From: Sodalis sp. dw_96
GTDB lineage: Bacteria; Pseudomonadota; Gammaproteobacteria; Enterobacterales; Enterobacteriaceae
DNA: 44,370 nucleotides
Assembly: GCF_018449575.1 (NCBI RefSeq)
Contig: NZ_JAAVUT010000029.1
Coordinates: 1-44,370 of the forward strand
Reading direction: 5' to 3'
The notes under the pieces: generated by a model
Seen by the model: the letters and a program-made list of their open reading frames with translations, nothing else
The model's database searches: none
What the model was told of the DNA's origin: nothing
Position numbers and translations under genes: made by a program
Part shown: one piece after another, positions 24,253 to 31,835 of the stretch
Numbering within the stretch: position 1 is the stretch's first letter
Layout: every line of letters begins with the position of its first letter

Positions 24253-26015
24253 TAGAAGAACTCCAGAATATTGGGGCTGTGGCCGCCGTTGGCGGCAGTG
24301 AGCGGTTCATTGAGCAAGGCATGCATAATCGCCCAGGCCACATCGGCATGGCTGGCCTCTTCGCTGCGGCTGGCTTCATAGGTCGAGCGGTGACCGCTGG
24401 CGGTCATGGTCTTGCGGATAGCCATGAAGGATTGGGTGATATCGGTATGACCGGCGTCATATTCGAGCCGACCGCTGGTGATGGTGTCTTTGGCTTTGAG
24501 CACCATGGCGGTTTTGATTTCCGGTGTGTAGCGGATTTCCCGCGCCGCCGGGAAGAACTGCTGCATCAGTTGGAATACCCCCTGCCCGATGGCTGTGGCA
24601 TCGATACCGATGTAGTCCACCTGATAGCGTTCGGTCAGCCCTTTGATGGATTTTGCCTGGGCGGCAAAGTCCATGCCTTTCCATTGATGCCGCTCCAGCA
24701 CCCGGAACTTGCCGCCGGGAACCAGGGGTGGCGCTATCACCGCGCATCCCGCGCTGTCGCCGGTATGGGACGGGTCGTAACCAATCCACACCGGACGATA
24801 AGCAAAGGGCCGGATGGCATAAGGGTTGAAGTCTTGCCACTCTTCCAGGCTGTCAACCATGCAGCCTTGCAGCTCGGCGAACGGGAACACCGACGCCTGG
24901 TCGTCCACAAACCCGCACATCAGCAGATTTTCATATTCCGACGGGCTGTACTCAAGCCGGAGTTGGTCCAGGTCAAACAGGTTGCAGCCGCCGGTTAACG
25001 CGTCCTCCACCGTCACAATCTGCCGCCACTGGCCGTCGGCACACAATGCACCGCGGGCTAAATGGCTATGGCTCAGGTCCAGATGGATATGGTCGGCCTT
25101 ACTGGCGCGCCCCTTGTTGAACAGGTCGCCGGACCAAAACGGGTACGCGCTGTGCGCCAGACTCGACGGAGTGGAAAAATAGGTGGTGCGCCATTTCTTA
25201 TGCAGCGACATGCCCGAGGCGACTTTACGCAACTCCTGGAATTTGGGGATCCAGAAGTATTCATCCAGGTACAGATTGCCGGTATAGCTTTGTGCGGTAC
25301 GCACATTGGTGCCGAGAAAAAACAGCCGCGCGCCGTTGCCGAGCACCATCGGGTCGCCTTTTAAATCAACATCCACCAAGCGGGCAAAATCGATGATGTA
25401 ACTTTTAAAAACATGAGCCTGGGCCTTACTGGCCGAGAGAAAGATTTGATTGCGCCCGGTGGTCAGCGCATCGAGCAACGCTTCATGGGCAAAATAAAAC
25501 GTGGCCCCGATTTGGCGGGATTTGAGAATATTTCTGATGCGGTGTTGCAGCCCGGCTCGGTACCACTCTTTTTGATAGCGAAAAGCCGTGTTGTGAAACT
25601 CGCTTTCCAGCTTTTCCACCGCCTCATCGCTAAACACGTTTTTCGCCACCGGTTTTCGTTCACCCTTGTTCCGGTTGCGCACGTTGGGGTTGAGGTCCGC
25701 TTCATTGCCGGTCTGTGCATAACGATTCACCCGCGCCAGCCGCTCAATCTGTCGGCCTAGCAGATCAATTTCCTTGTAATCGCAGCCCTCTTTTTGCCCT
25801 TTCATGATGAGTTGGATAAGGCGCGCTTCAAGGCTGGTCTCGATACGGGAAATCGGCGCGACAGCTTCCCATTTATCGCGCTGTTTCCAGCTCTGCACCG
25901 TTGGCACTTTCAGCCCCAAGGTTTCAGCAATCTGGCGCACGGAGAAGCCCTGCCAGTAAAGCAGTGCCGCCTGTCGGCGCGGGTCGCTGATGATAGGTTG
26001 AAGTAAAGGCTCCAT
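24252..26015 (-). CDS. P: Terminase large subunit (ATPase) gpP
   Basis: 587 residues from the ATG at 26015 (P2 P, 590), which aligns with the family start; the frame extends 35 codons upstream without similarity. The motor ATPase and nuclease of DNA packaging. An N-terminal helix-turn-helix (AALLYWQGFSVRQIAETLGL, KVPTVQSWK) is followed by the ATPase region (KSRQIGATFYFAHEALLDA, Walker A-like; GNLYLDEYFWI, Walker B-like) and a C-terminal nuclease region with IGYDPSHTGDSAG and YIGIDATAIG. The ribosome-binding site is weak (TAGG ten bases upstream). Confidence 0.93.
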   Translation of the reverse strand: MEPLLQPIISDPRRQAALLYWQGFSVRQIAETLGLKVPTVQSWKQRDKWEAVAPISRIETSLEARLIQLIMKGQKEGCDYKEIDLLGRQIERLARVNRYAQTGNEADLNPNVRNRNKGERKPVAKNVFSDEAVEKLESEFHNTAFRYQKEWYRAGLQHRIRNILKSRQIGATFYFAHEALLDALTTGRNQIFLSASKAQAHVFKSYIIDFARLVDVDLKGDPMVLGNGARLFFLGTNVRTAQSYTGNLYLDEYFWIPKFQELRKVASGMSLHKKWRTTYFSTPSSLAHSAYPFWSGDLFNKGRASKADHIHLDLSHSHLARGALCADGQWRQIVTVEDALTGGCNLFDLDQLRLEYSPSEYENLLMCGFVDDQASVFPFAELQGCMVDSLEEWQDFNPYAIRPFAYRPVWIGYDPSHTGDSAGCAVIAPPLVPGGKFRVLERHQWKGMDFAAQAKSIKGLTERYQVDYIGIDATAIGQGVFQLMQQFFPAAREIRYTPEIKTAMVLKAKDTITSGRLEYDAGHTDITQSFMAIRKTMTASGHRSTYEASRSEEASHADVAWAIMHALLNEPLTAANGGHSPNILEFF

Positions 26016-26061
26016 GGCGCAAAGCCTACGCGACAGAGTCGCATAATGGCTCGCGCCGTCT

Positions 26062-26083
26062 GTTGTGCCGCCTTTGCTACGAC
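26062..26083. promoter_or_regulatory. Candidate Ogr-type late activator site between P and O
   Basis: GTTGT (26062-26066) and ACGAC (26079-26083) flank exactly 12 bases, an imperfect TGT-N12-ACA dyad. It lies in the 142-base divergent gap where P2 has the PP and PO late promoters. One half-site base deviates, so confidence is moderate. Confidence 0.4.
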
Positions 26084-26157
26084 GCTGATTTATTGAGACT
26101 TTTACCGATTCTGCGCACACTCAGCCCCGAACTATTTACCTCTAAGAGCCGTTTTTC

Positions 26158-27015
26158 ATGACAAAAAGAGTCTCTAAGTTTTTTCGTATCGGCGTCGAGG
26201 GCGACACCTGCGACGGTCGGCGCATTAACGCCGATGATATCCAGCATATGGCCGCCACCTTTGATACTCGCGTCTATGGCTGTCGCGTCAACCTGGAGCA
26301 CCTGAAAGGCATCTTGCCCGACGGCGCATTTCGTCGTTACGGTGACGTGCTGGCACTGAAGGCCGAGCAGATTGCCGACGATTCAGTGCTTAACGGCAAA
26401 TGGGCACTGTTCGCCAAAATCTCCCCCACCGATGACTTGGTGCAGTTGAATAAGACTCGCCAGAAGATTTATACCTCGATGGAAGTGCAGCCCAATTTTG
26501 CCAACAGCGGCAAGGCTTATCTGGTTGGGCTGGCCATCACCGACGACCCGGCCAGTCTCGGCACTGAAATGCTGACCTTTAGCGCCCACGCCCAACATAA
26601 CCCGCTGGCCGCGCGCAAATCCGCGCCGGGTAATCTGTTTTCAGCGGCAGTAGAGGTGGCCCTGGAATTTGAAGAAATTCCCGAGCCGGGCGCATCACTG
26701 TTTAACCGCGTTAAAGCCCTGCTGACCGGCAAACAGGCCGTTGACGACGCACGTCTTGGCGATATTTTCGAGGCGGTGGAGGCCATCGCCGAGCATTTGC
26801 ACCAAACCACGACTGCGCAGGCACAAAAAATTCAATCCTTGGATGAAGCACTGACCGACCGGCTGTACCGGCTTGAGCTGGGCGTGGCCGCCGACCGGCA
26901 GGCGTTTGATGCCCTCTCCACCCAACTGAGTGAAACCGATAATTGCTACCAGCGACTACGCCCCCTAGCAACCGGCGGCAGTGGCGCGCCTGAGAAAGTT
27001 ATGACCGACTGCTAA
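26158..27015 (+). CDS. O: Capsid scaffolding protein/protease gpO
   Basis: 285 residues (P2 O, 284). It scaffolds procapsid assembly and matures capsid proteins. The N-terminal protease domain begins TKRVSKFFRIGVEGDTCDGR and holds the family's RVNLEHLKG and TSMEVQPNFANSG segments. The C-terminal third (about 185-265) is helical and charged, as expected for the scaffold. It is the first gene of the rightward capsid operon. Confidence 0.93.
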   Translation: MTKRVSKFFRIGVEGDTCDGRRINADDIQHMAATFDTRVYGCRVNLEHLKGILPDGAFRRYGDVLALKAEQIADDSVLNGKWALFAKISPTDDLVQLNKTRQKIYTSMEVQPNFANSGKAYLVGLAITDDPASLGTEMLTFSAHAQHNPLAARKSAPGNLFSAAVEVALEFEEIPEPGASLFNRVKALLTGKQAVDDARLGDIFEAVEAIAEHLHQTTTAQAQKIQSLDEALTDRLYRLELGVAADRQAFDALSTQLSETDNCYQRLRPLATGGSGAPEKVMTDC

Positions 27016-27045
27016 AGCCTTTCATATTGATATTTAGGGAACCCC

Positions 27046-28206
27046 ATGCGTACCCAGACCCGTTTTGAATTTAATGCGTTCCTCACCCGCCTTGCCGAGC
27101 TGAACGGCATCGGCCGCGCCGACCTGAATAAAAAATTCAGCGTCGAGCCCTCGGTAACGCAAACACTGATGAACCGCACCCAGGAATCTTCGGAATTTTT
27201 GAGCCGGATTAATATCGTACCTGTGGCCGAGATGAAGGGTGAAAAAATCGGCATCGGCATCTCCGGCTCCATCGCCAGCACCACCGACACCGCCGGCGGA
27301 AAAGAGCGTGAAACGGCGGATTTTGCCGTGCTGGACAGCGAAGGCTATTTTTGCCAGCAGGTGAACTACGACTTTCATATCCGCTACAATACCCTGGACC
27401 TGTGGGCGCGTTACCAGGATTTTCAGGCCCGGCTGCGGGACGGCATCATTAAGCGCCAAGCCTTGGACCGCATCATGGTGGGCTTTAACGGCGTGAAACG
27501 TGCAAGCACCTCGAACCGCACTGCCAATCCGCTGTTGCAGGATATCGCCGTCGGTTGGCTGCAAAAATACCGTGAGAACGCCCCGGCCCGCGTGATGGAC
27601 AACGTCACCGCCGAAGACGGCACGGTGATTTGTGACCATATCCCGGTGGGCGAAGGCGGCCATTATGCCAACCTCGACGCCCTGGTGATGGATGCCACGA
27701 CTCACCTCATCGCCCCCTGGCACCAGGAAGATCCGGAACTGGTGGTTATCTGCGGTCGCCAACTGCTGGCGGATAAATACTTCCCCCTGGTGAATCAGGC
27801 GCAGCCCAATTCTGAAACCCTGGCCGCCGACCTGATTATCAGCCAAAAGCGCATCGGCAACCTGCCCGCCGTGCGGGTGCCCTACTTCCCGCCTAACGCG
27901 CTGATGATAACCCGCCTGGATAATCTCTCCATTTATTGGCAGGAAGGTACCCATCGCCGTTTGATTGATGAGGTGGCCAAGCGCGACCGTATCGAAAATT
28001 ACGAGTCCATTAACGAGGATTTTGTGATTGAGGATTACGGCTGTGGCGGGCTGATTGAAAATATCCGGATGCTCGAACCCGAAGTCAAACAAGACGCGGA
28101 ACCTCAACCCGCTGAACCGCAACCGGTGGACTATAAAGCCCTGGCCTCGGCGGCAGTGGAAGCAGTTATGGCCGCACGCGCCTCGACACACCGGAACCGG
28201 GAGTAA
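27046..28206 (+). CDS. N: Major capsid protein gpN
   Basis: 386 residues, slightly longer than P2 N (357). The N-terminal part is removed during maturation in P2. Family blocks include MRTQTRFEFNAFLTRLAELN, QESSEFLSRINIVPV and the HLIAPWHQEDPELVVICGRQ region. The extra length is a C-terminal Glu/Pro/Ala-rich tail (EPQPAEPQPVDYKAL, about 353-367) after the conserved fold. AGGGA precedes the ATG. It lies 30 bases after O. Confidence 0.95.
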   Translation: MRTQTRFEFNAFLTRLAELNGIGRADLNKKFSVEPSVTQTLMNRTQESSEFLSRINIVPVAEMKGEKIGIGISGSIASTTDTAGGKERETADFAVLDSEGYFCQQVNYDFHIRYNTLDLWARYQDFQARLRDGIIKRQALDRIMVGFNGVKRASTSNRTANPLLQDIAVGWLQKYRENAPARVMDNVTAEDGTVICDHIPVGEGGHYANLDALVMDATTHLIAPWHQEDPELVVICGRQLLADKYFPLVNQAQPNSETLAADLIISQKRIGNLPAVRVPYFPPNALMITRLDNLSIYWQEGTHRRLIDEVAKRDRIENYESINEDFVIEDYGCGGLIENIRMLEPEVKQDAEPQPAEPQPVDYKALASAAVEAVMAARASTHRNRE

Positions 28207-28209
28207 ATC

Positions 28210-28878
28210 ATGTTGAGCCCGGCCCGCCGACATGTCTTGCGCCAGTCTGCGGTGGATGCCTCCCAGCACGGCGGCAACCCGCTGCGCCATGCCACCGGCT
28301 ACGAACTGATGCTGCTCAAGCTCAACGAAGACAAACGCAAGCTTAAGCAGGTGCGCTCCCAGGAGCGTAAAGCCGAACTCAAACGCCAGCTCTTGCCCGA
28401 CTATGCCCCCTGGGTAGCCGGTGTCCTGGCCGAAGGGCGTGGCGCGCAGGATGCGGTTTTGATGACCGTCATGATTTGGCGACTGGATGCGGGGGACCTA
28501 TTCGGCGCGCTGAATATCGCCCGCTATGCGCTGCGCCATAAGCTCGCCACGCCGGAGAGTTTTACCCGGCCCACGCCCTACTTGCTGGCCGAGGATGTGG
28601 CCGAAGCCGCCATGCGAGCTTATACGGCTCGACAGCCGGTGAATGGGGATCATTTGTTAGACGTCCTGGAGCTGACCGCGCTGGAAGACATGCCGGATCA
28701 GGTCCGGGCCAAGCTGCATAAAATCACCGGTTATGTATTGCGGGAACAAGGTGAAAACGGGCCTGCGCTGGAGCATTTAAAACGGGCGTTGCAGCTGCAT
28801 AGCCGCTGCGGCGTGATTAAAGATATTGAGCGACTGGAGCGGCAATTGCGCCAAAAAGCCGCTGACCGGTCGCCCTGA
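28210..28878 (+). CDS. M: Terminase small subunit gpM
   Basis: 222 residues (P2 M, 247). It recognises cos DNA and works with gpP. The start MLSPARRHVLRQSAVDASQH and the segments EAAMRAYTARQPVNGDHLLD and LKRALQLHSRCGVIKDIERL fit the family. The protein is mostly helical, with helical pairs in the C-terminal half. It follows N by three bases, with GGGAG before the ATG. Confidence 0.92.
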   Translation: MLSPARRHVLRQSAVDASQHGGNPLRHATGYELMLLKLNEDKRKLKQVRSQERKAELKRQLLPDYAPWVAGVLAEGRGAQDAVLMTVMIWRLDAGDLFGALNIARYALRHKLATPESFTRPTPYLLAEDVAEAAMRAYTARQPVNGDHLLDVLELTALEDMPDQVRAKLHKITGYVLREQGENGPALEHLKRALQLHSRCGVIKDIERLERQLRQKAADRSP

Positions 28879-28895
28879 CGAACGCGCCCCGCGCC

Positions 28896-28990
28896 GGGCG
28901 GCACGACAGGCGGCGGACTACTTTCCCCGAGGGTTGAGCTATGCCTAGCCCTCGGGGACTGTGCAAAGCCTGTCGTTCACCGCCCCCTTT
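28896..28990 (+). other. Nested RNA hairpin between M and L
   Basis: Outer arms GGGCGG-CA-CGACAGGC (28896-28911) and GCCTGTCG-TTCA-CCGCCC (28968-28985) pair over 14 bases around a small internal loop; inside them CCCCGAGGG (28925-28933) pairs with CCCTCGGGG (28949-28957). A T-run (28986-28992) follows, then the GGAGG of L. It could be a terminator or attenuator, or an mRNA processing or stability element. Confidence 0.7.
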
Positions 28991-29002
28991 TTGGAGGACA
29001 TG

Positions 29003-29476
29003 ATGTCGTCTTTGGTGATACCCGCGCCGCGCCCGGACAGTGAGGCCGAGCCGCTTATCGACAATACGTTTTTTTGGCCCGCAGTGGATCCGTTAATGCT
29101 GCGAACCATCCTGCGCTACGAAGGCACCATTACCCCGCTGCGCCTGCGGCATGCGATTAAGAATGCCATTGCCGAGGTGAACAGCGAACTGTGGGACTAC
29201 CGGCGGGAGCAGATTGCCGCCAGGTTCAGCACCCTGGCCGATGTCCCCGCCGACCGTATTGACAGTGAAAGCGTCAAAGTGTCTTGCTACTTGCGCGCCA
29301 TTACCGCCCTGACTGCCGCCTCCCTGGCGGAACGTTATCGCGGCTATGACGCCAGCGCCAGCGGCGGCAAAAAAGCCGAGGACGTGGAAAGCCGCATTGA
29401 TGAGCTGTGGCGCGACGCACGGGTCAATATCAGCAACGTGGCCGGCAAACCCCACTGCATTATCGGGCTGCTGTAA
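29003..29476 (+). CDS. L: Head completion protein gpL
   Basis: 157 residues from the ATG at 29003, five bases after GGAGG; the ATG just before it is too close. gpL closes the filled head before tail joining. Family segments: FFWPAVDPLMLRTILRYEGT, LRLRHAIKNAIAEVN and the C-terminal DELWRDARVNISNVAGKP. The stop overlaps the start of X (TAATG). Confidence 0.92.
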   Translation: MSSLVIPAPRPDSEAEPLIDNTFFWPAVDPLMLRTILRYEGTITPLRLRHAIKNAIAEVNSELWDYRREQIAARFSTLADVPADRIDSESVKVSCYLRAITALTAASLAERYRGYDASASGGKKAEDVESRIDELWRDARVNISNVAGKPHCIIGLL

Positions 29477-29679
29477 TGAAAATCACTGCACTGCAAGGCG
29501 ATACGGTGGATGCCCTGTGCTGGCGCTACTACGGGCGCACGCAGTCCATGGTGGAGCAGGTATTAGCCGCCAACCCCGGACTGGCGGACCTGGGTGTTAT
29601 TTTACCCACCGGCACCCCGGTGGAGTTGCCTGACATCGCCGCTGCAGCAGTACGTGAAAGCTATCAGTTATGGGATTAA
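29476..29679 (+). CDS. X: Tail protein gpX
   Basis: 67 residues, exactly the P2 X length. The LysM-like sequence LQGDTVDALCWRYYGRTQSM and VEQVLAANPGLADLG match P2 X closely. It is required for tail assembly in P2. The start shares a base with the L stop. Confidence 0.95.
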   Translation: MKITALQGDTVDALCWRYYGRTQSMVEQVLAANPGLADLGVILPTGTPVELPDIAAAAVRESYQLWD

Positions 29680-29682
29680 TAC

Positions 29683-29892
29683 ATGGAAAAAATCACGACG
29701 GCCATGGCCTACAGCATTGCTTTGCTATTGGCCTGGTTTGGTGGCCTGTCACCGGAGGACAAAGCGTTGCTGGTCGGCACGGCTCTCGGTCTGGGCACCT
29801 TTTTGGTGAACTGGCACTACCGGCGCAAAAGTTATCTTTTGCTGGCGCGCCATGGACTTTGCCGGGGAGTGTATGAAGAACACCACCGTTAA
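29683..29892 (+). CDS. Y: Holin
   Basis: 69 residues. Two hydrophobic segments (AMAYSIALLLAWFGGL, 7-22, and LLVGTALGLGTFLVNWHY, 29-46) flank a short polar turn, followed by a basic tail RRKSYLL: a class II-like holin layout as in P2-type lysis cassettes. It lies between X and the endolysin and overlaps the endolysin start by 20 bases. The exact holin family is uncertain. Confidence 0.85.
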   Translation: MEKITTAMAYSIALLLAWFGGLSPEDKALLVGTALGLGTFLVNWHYRRKSYLLLARHGLCRGVYEEHHR

Positions 29893-30388
29893 GCACTGCG
29901 TCGCGGCTACCGTTTTGGCGCTGGCCGCACTGCTATTACAAAGCCAGCCGTTAAAAACGTCCCCCGCTGGGTTACGGTTAATCGCGGAGTTTGAAGGGTG
30001 TCGTCTCGTTCCCTATCGTTGCACCGCCGGGCTGTGGACCGACGGTATCGGCCATACCGAAGGGGTAACCCCGGACTGCACCATCACCGAACGACAGGCG
30101 GCGGTGAACTTGATAACAGATGTGAGGCGTATTGAGCAGGGTATCGCCCGCTGCATGGCGGTCAGCCGGATGTCGCAGACGGTCTATGATGCCGTGGTGG
30201 CCTTTGCCTTTAACGTCGGTATCCGTGCCGCATGCTGCTCTACCCTGGCGTTTTTTATCAATCAACAGCAATGGCCTGAAGCCTGCCATCAACTGCCCCG
30301 ATGGGTATACGTTGGCGGTGTATATTCTCCAGGACTTGAGCGCCGCCGTCAGGCGGAAATGGCCTTATGCCTGAGCGGGGCCGGTTGA
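29873..30388 (+). CDS. K: SAR endolysin (lysozyme) gpK
   Basis: 171 residues from the ATG at 29873 inside the holin gene; a start seven codons upstream is less likely. The N-terminus (CVAATVLALAALLLQSQ, 9-25) is a signal-arrest-release type weakly hydrophobic segment. The catalytic pattern is E41-x8-C50-x5-T56, with Cys in place of the Asp of T4 lysozyme; this D/C variation occurs in SAR lysozymes as I recall. GIGHTEGV and FAFNVG segments fit the family. Cys9 and other Cys residues may control activation by disulfide exchange (inference). Confidence 0.92.
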   Translation: MKNTTVKHCVAATVLALAALLLQSQPLKTSPAGLRLIAEFEGCRLVPYRCTAGLWTDGIGHTEGVTPDCTITERQAAVNLITDVRRIEQGIARCMAVSRMSQTVYDAVVAFAFNVGIRAACCSTLAFFINQQQWPEACHQLPRWVYVGGVYSPGLERRRQAEMALCLSGAG

Positions 30389-30389
30389 T

Positions 30390-30815
30390 ATGCGTGTGCT
30401 TTTCACCCTATTACTGGCAGCGGCAGGTTTATTCGTTGCGCAATATTGGCAGCACGGACTATTACGAAACGAACTGGCCCAACAACGCTGTGCTGTCACG
30501 ACATTGGCAGCGGATATCGATTGCCGCGACAAAGCCATCACCCTACTGCAAGACGAACGGCGGCAACTCCAGCGCGCCGAACTTGACCTGCGACGATCAC
30601 TCATCGAAGCCGGTCAATCAGTACAACGCCATGAACAACGGATCCAGGGATTACTCAGTGAGAATCAGTCATTACGTCAATGGGCCAACAGCGCTTTGCC
30701 TGATGCTGTCAGCCGGTTGCACCAACGCCCCACCTTTGCCAGCGCCGCAGATTACTTACGCTGGCTGTCCGAGAGTGACAAGCTGCCCGATACCGGCGAG
30801 CCAGCCGAACAGTAA
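30390..30815 (+). CDS. lysB: Inner-membrane spanin LysB (Rz-like)
   Basis: 141 residues with one N-terminal transmembrane helix (VLFTLLLAAAGLFVAQYW, 3-20) and a long periplasmic helical region (about 25-100), the usual i-spanin layout. It joins LysC to bridge and fuse the membranes at lysis. It starts one base after the endolysin stop, and the lysC frame overlaps its 3' half. Confidence 0.88.
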   Translation: MRVLFTLLLAAAGLFVAQYWQHGLLRNELAQQRCAVTTLAADIDCRDKAITLLQDERRQLQRAELDLRRSLIEAGQSVQRHEQRIQGLLSENQSLRQWANSALPDAVSRLHQRPTFASAADYLRWLSESDKLPDTGEPAEQ

Positions 30816-30924
30816 CGGTGATTTAAGTGCCGATATCCGCCGTCTGGAAGCCACCTTACTCGCCTGCGGTTTACAGGTGGACGCCATCAAACAGTGTCAG
30901 GAGCGACAGGATGCTGAAACCTAA
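30658..30924 (+). CDS. lysC: Outer-membrane spanin LysC (Rz1-like lipoprotein)
   Basis: 88 residues from the GTG at 30658 (AGGG eight bases upstream), embedded in the +1 frame of lysB and continuing past it. A lipobox LSAGC follows the signal TALCLMLSAGC (11-21), and the mature part starts TNAPPLPAPQ, the Pro-rich Rz1 pattern. An ATG nine codons earlier is possible. It is the o-spanin partner of LysB; the overlapping-gene arrangement is typical of P2 phages. Confidence 0.85.
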   Translation: MRISHYVNGPTALCLMLSAGCTNAPPLPAPQITYAGCPRVTSCPIPASQPNSNGDLSADIRRLEATLLACGLQVDAIKQCQERQDAET

Positions 30925-31378
30925 ACAGCTACGGCAGGCTTTAACGAACAGCCTGCCGCTGCTGCAAAACAATCCCGATAATCTGCATCTGTTTATCGAC
31001 CATGGCCGCATTGTCTCCACCCTAGCGCCGTCGCTGTCGTTTGAATACCAATACCAGCTTAATGTGGTGATCACCGATTATGCCGGGGACGCGGATTTGA
31101 TTATGATGCCGGTGCTGGCATGGCTGCGGGAAAATCAGCCGGACATGATGGCGACCGAGCATAAACGGAACACCGGGTTTACATTTAAGGTGGATGTGCT
31201 TAGCGACACGCTCAGTGATATCAGTATTGATTTACAGCTTACCGAGCGGGTGATTGTGAAAGAGGAGAACGGAGTGCTGCATATTGAGCATGTTCCGGAG
31301 CCAGCGATGCCGGAAGAAGTTACCCGACCAAGGGCGCTTTATCTCCATAAAGAACTGGTGAGCCGCTGGCATGAATGA
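30911..31378 (+). CDS. R: Tail completion protein gpR
   Basis: 155 residues, the P2 R length. MLKPKQLRQALTNSLPLLQN, SLSFEYQYQLNVVITDYAGD and PVLAWLRENQPDMMATEHK match P2 R closely, as does the C-terminal TRPRALYLHKELVSRWHE. The ATG at 30911 overlaps the end of lysC. It works with S to finish the tail. Confidence 0.95.
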   Translation: MLKPKQLRQALTNSLPLLQNNPDNLHLFIDHGRIVSTLAPSLSFEYQYQLNVVITDYAGDADLIMMPVLAWLRENQPDMMATEHKRNTGFTFKVDVLSDTLSDISIDLQLTERVIVKEENGVLHIEHVPEPAMPEEVTRPRALYLHKELVSRWHE

Positions 31379-31835
31379 ATTAGAGCATTTTGACCAACGC
31401 CTGGAAGGGCTGATTGCAGCACTTAGCCCTCAGGCCCGCAAGAAATTGGCGGTGACCATCGCTAAGAAGATGCGCGCCAGTCAGCAGCAGCGTATCAAAC
31501 GCCAGCAGGCCCCGGACGGTACGCCCTATGTTCCGCGCAAGGCGCAGCCGCTCAGGAAGAAGAAAGGGCGTGTTAAGAGGGAAATGTTTTGTAAGCTGCG
31601 GACTCATCGGTATATGAAGGCGAGGGGTGATAGTGATAGCGCGGTAGTGGAGTTTACCGATAGGGTGCAGCGGATAGCGCGGGCGCATCACTATGGGTTG
31701 AGGGAAAGGCCATTACTTCATGACATTCATATAAAAAATGAAGAACGGCCTTTAATAGGATTCAATCTTGTTACCAAAAATAAAATTTATCTACAAATTT
31801 TAAACAATTTAGTAAACTACATTGAATTTAGTTAA
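31371..31835 (+). CDS. S: Tail completion protein gpS with an AT-rich replaced C-terminus
   Basis: 154 residues. The first 115 match P2 S well (LSPQARKKLAVTIAKKMRAS, QQAPDGTPYVPRKAQPLR, KKKGRVKREMFCKLRTHRYM, ARAHHYGLRERP). From about 31715 codons become AT-rich and the sequence (NLVTKNKIYLQILNNLVNYI) is less like the family, although the ERPLIGF core is retained. Its stop overlaps that of the convergent SIR2 gene in TTAA. It looks like a recombination junction that brought in the cargo with a substitute 3' end. Confidence 0.88.
   Translation: MNELEHFDQRLEGLIAALSPQARKKLAVTIAKKMRASQQQRIKRQQAPDGTPYVPRKAQPLRKKKGRVKREMFCKLRTHRYMKARGDSDSAVVEFTDRVQRIARAHHYGLRERPLLHDIHIKNEERPLIGFNLVTKNKIYLQILNNLVNYIEFS

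Noticed and set aside
27034-28290. 418-codon ORF antisense to the capsid gene
   Set aside because: It is a shadow of the GC-rich gpN reading frame; His/Gly/Val-rich composition is typical of such antisense frames.
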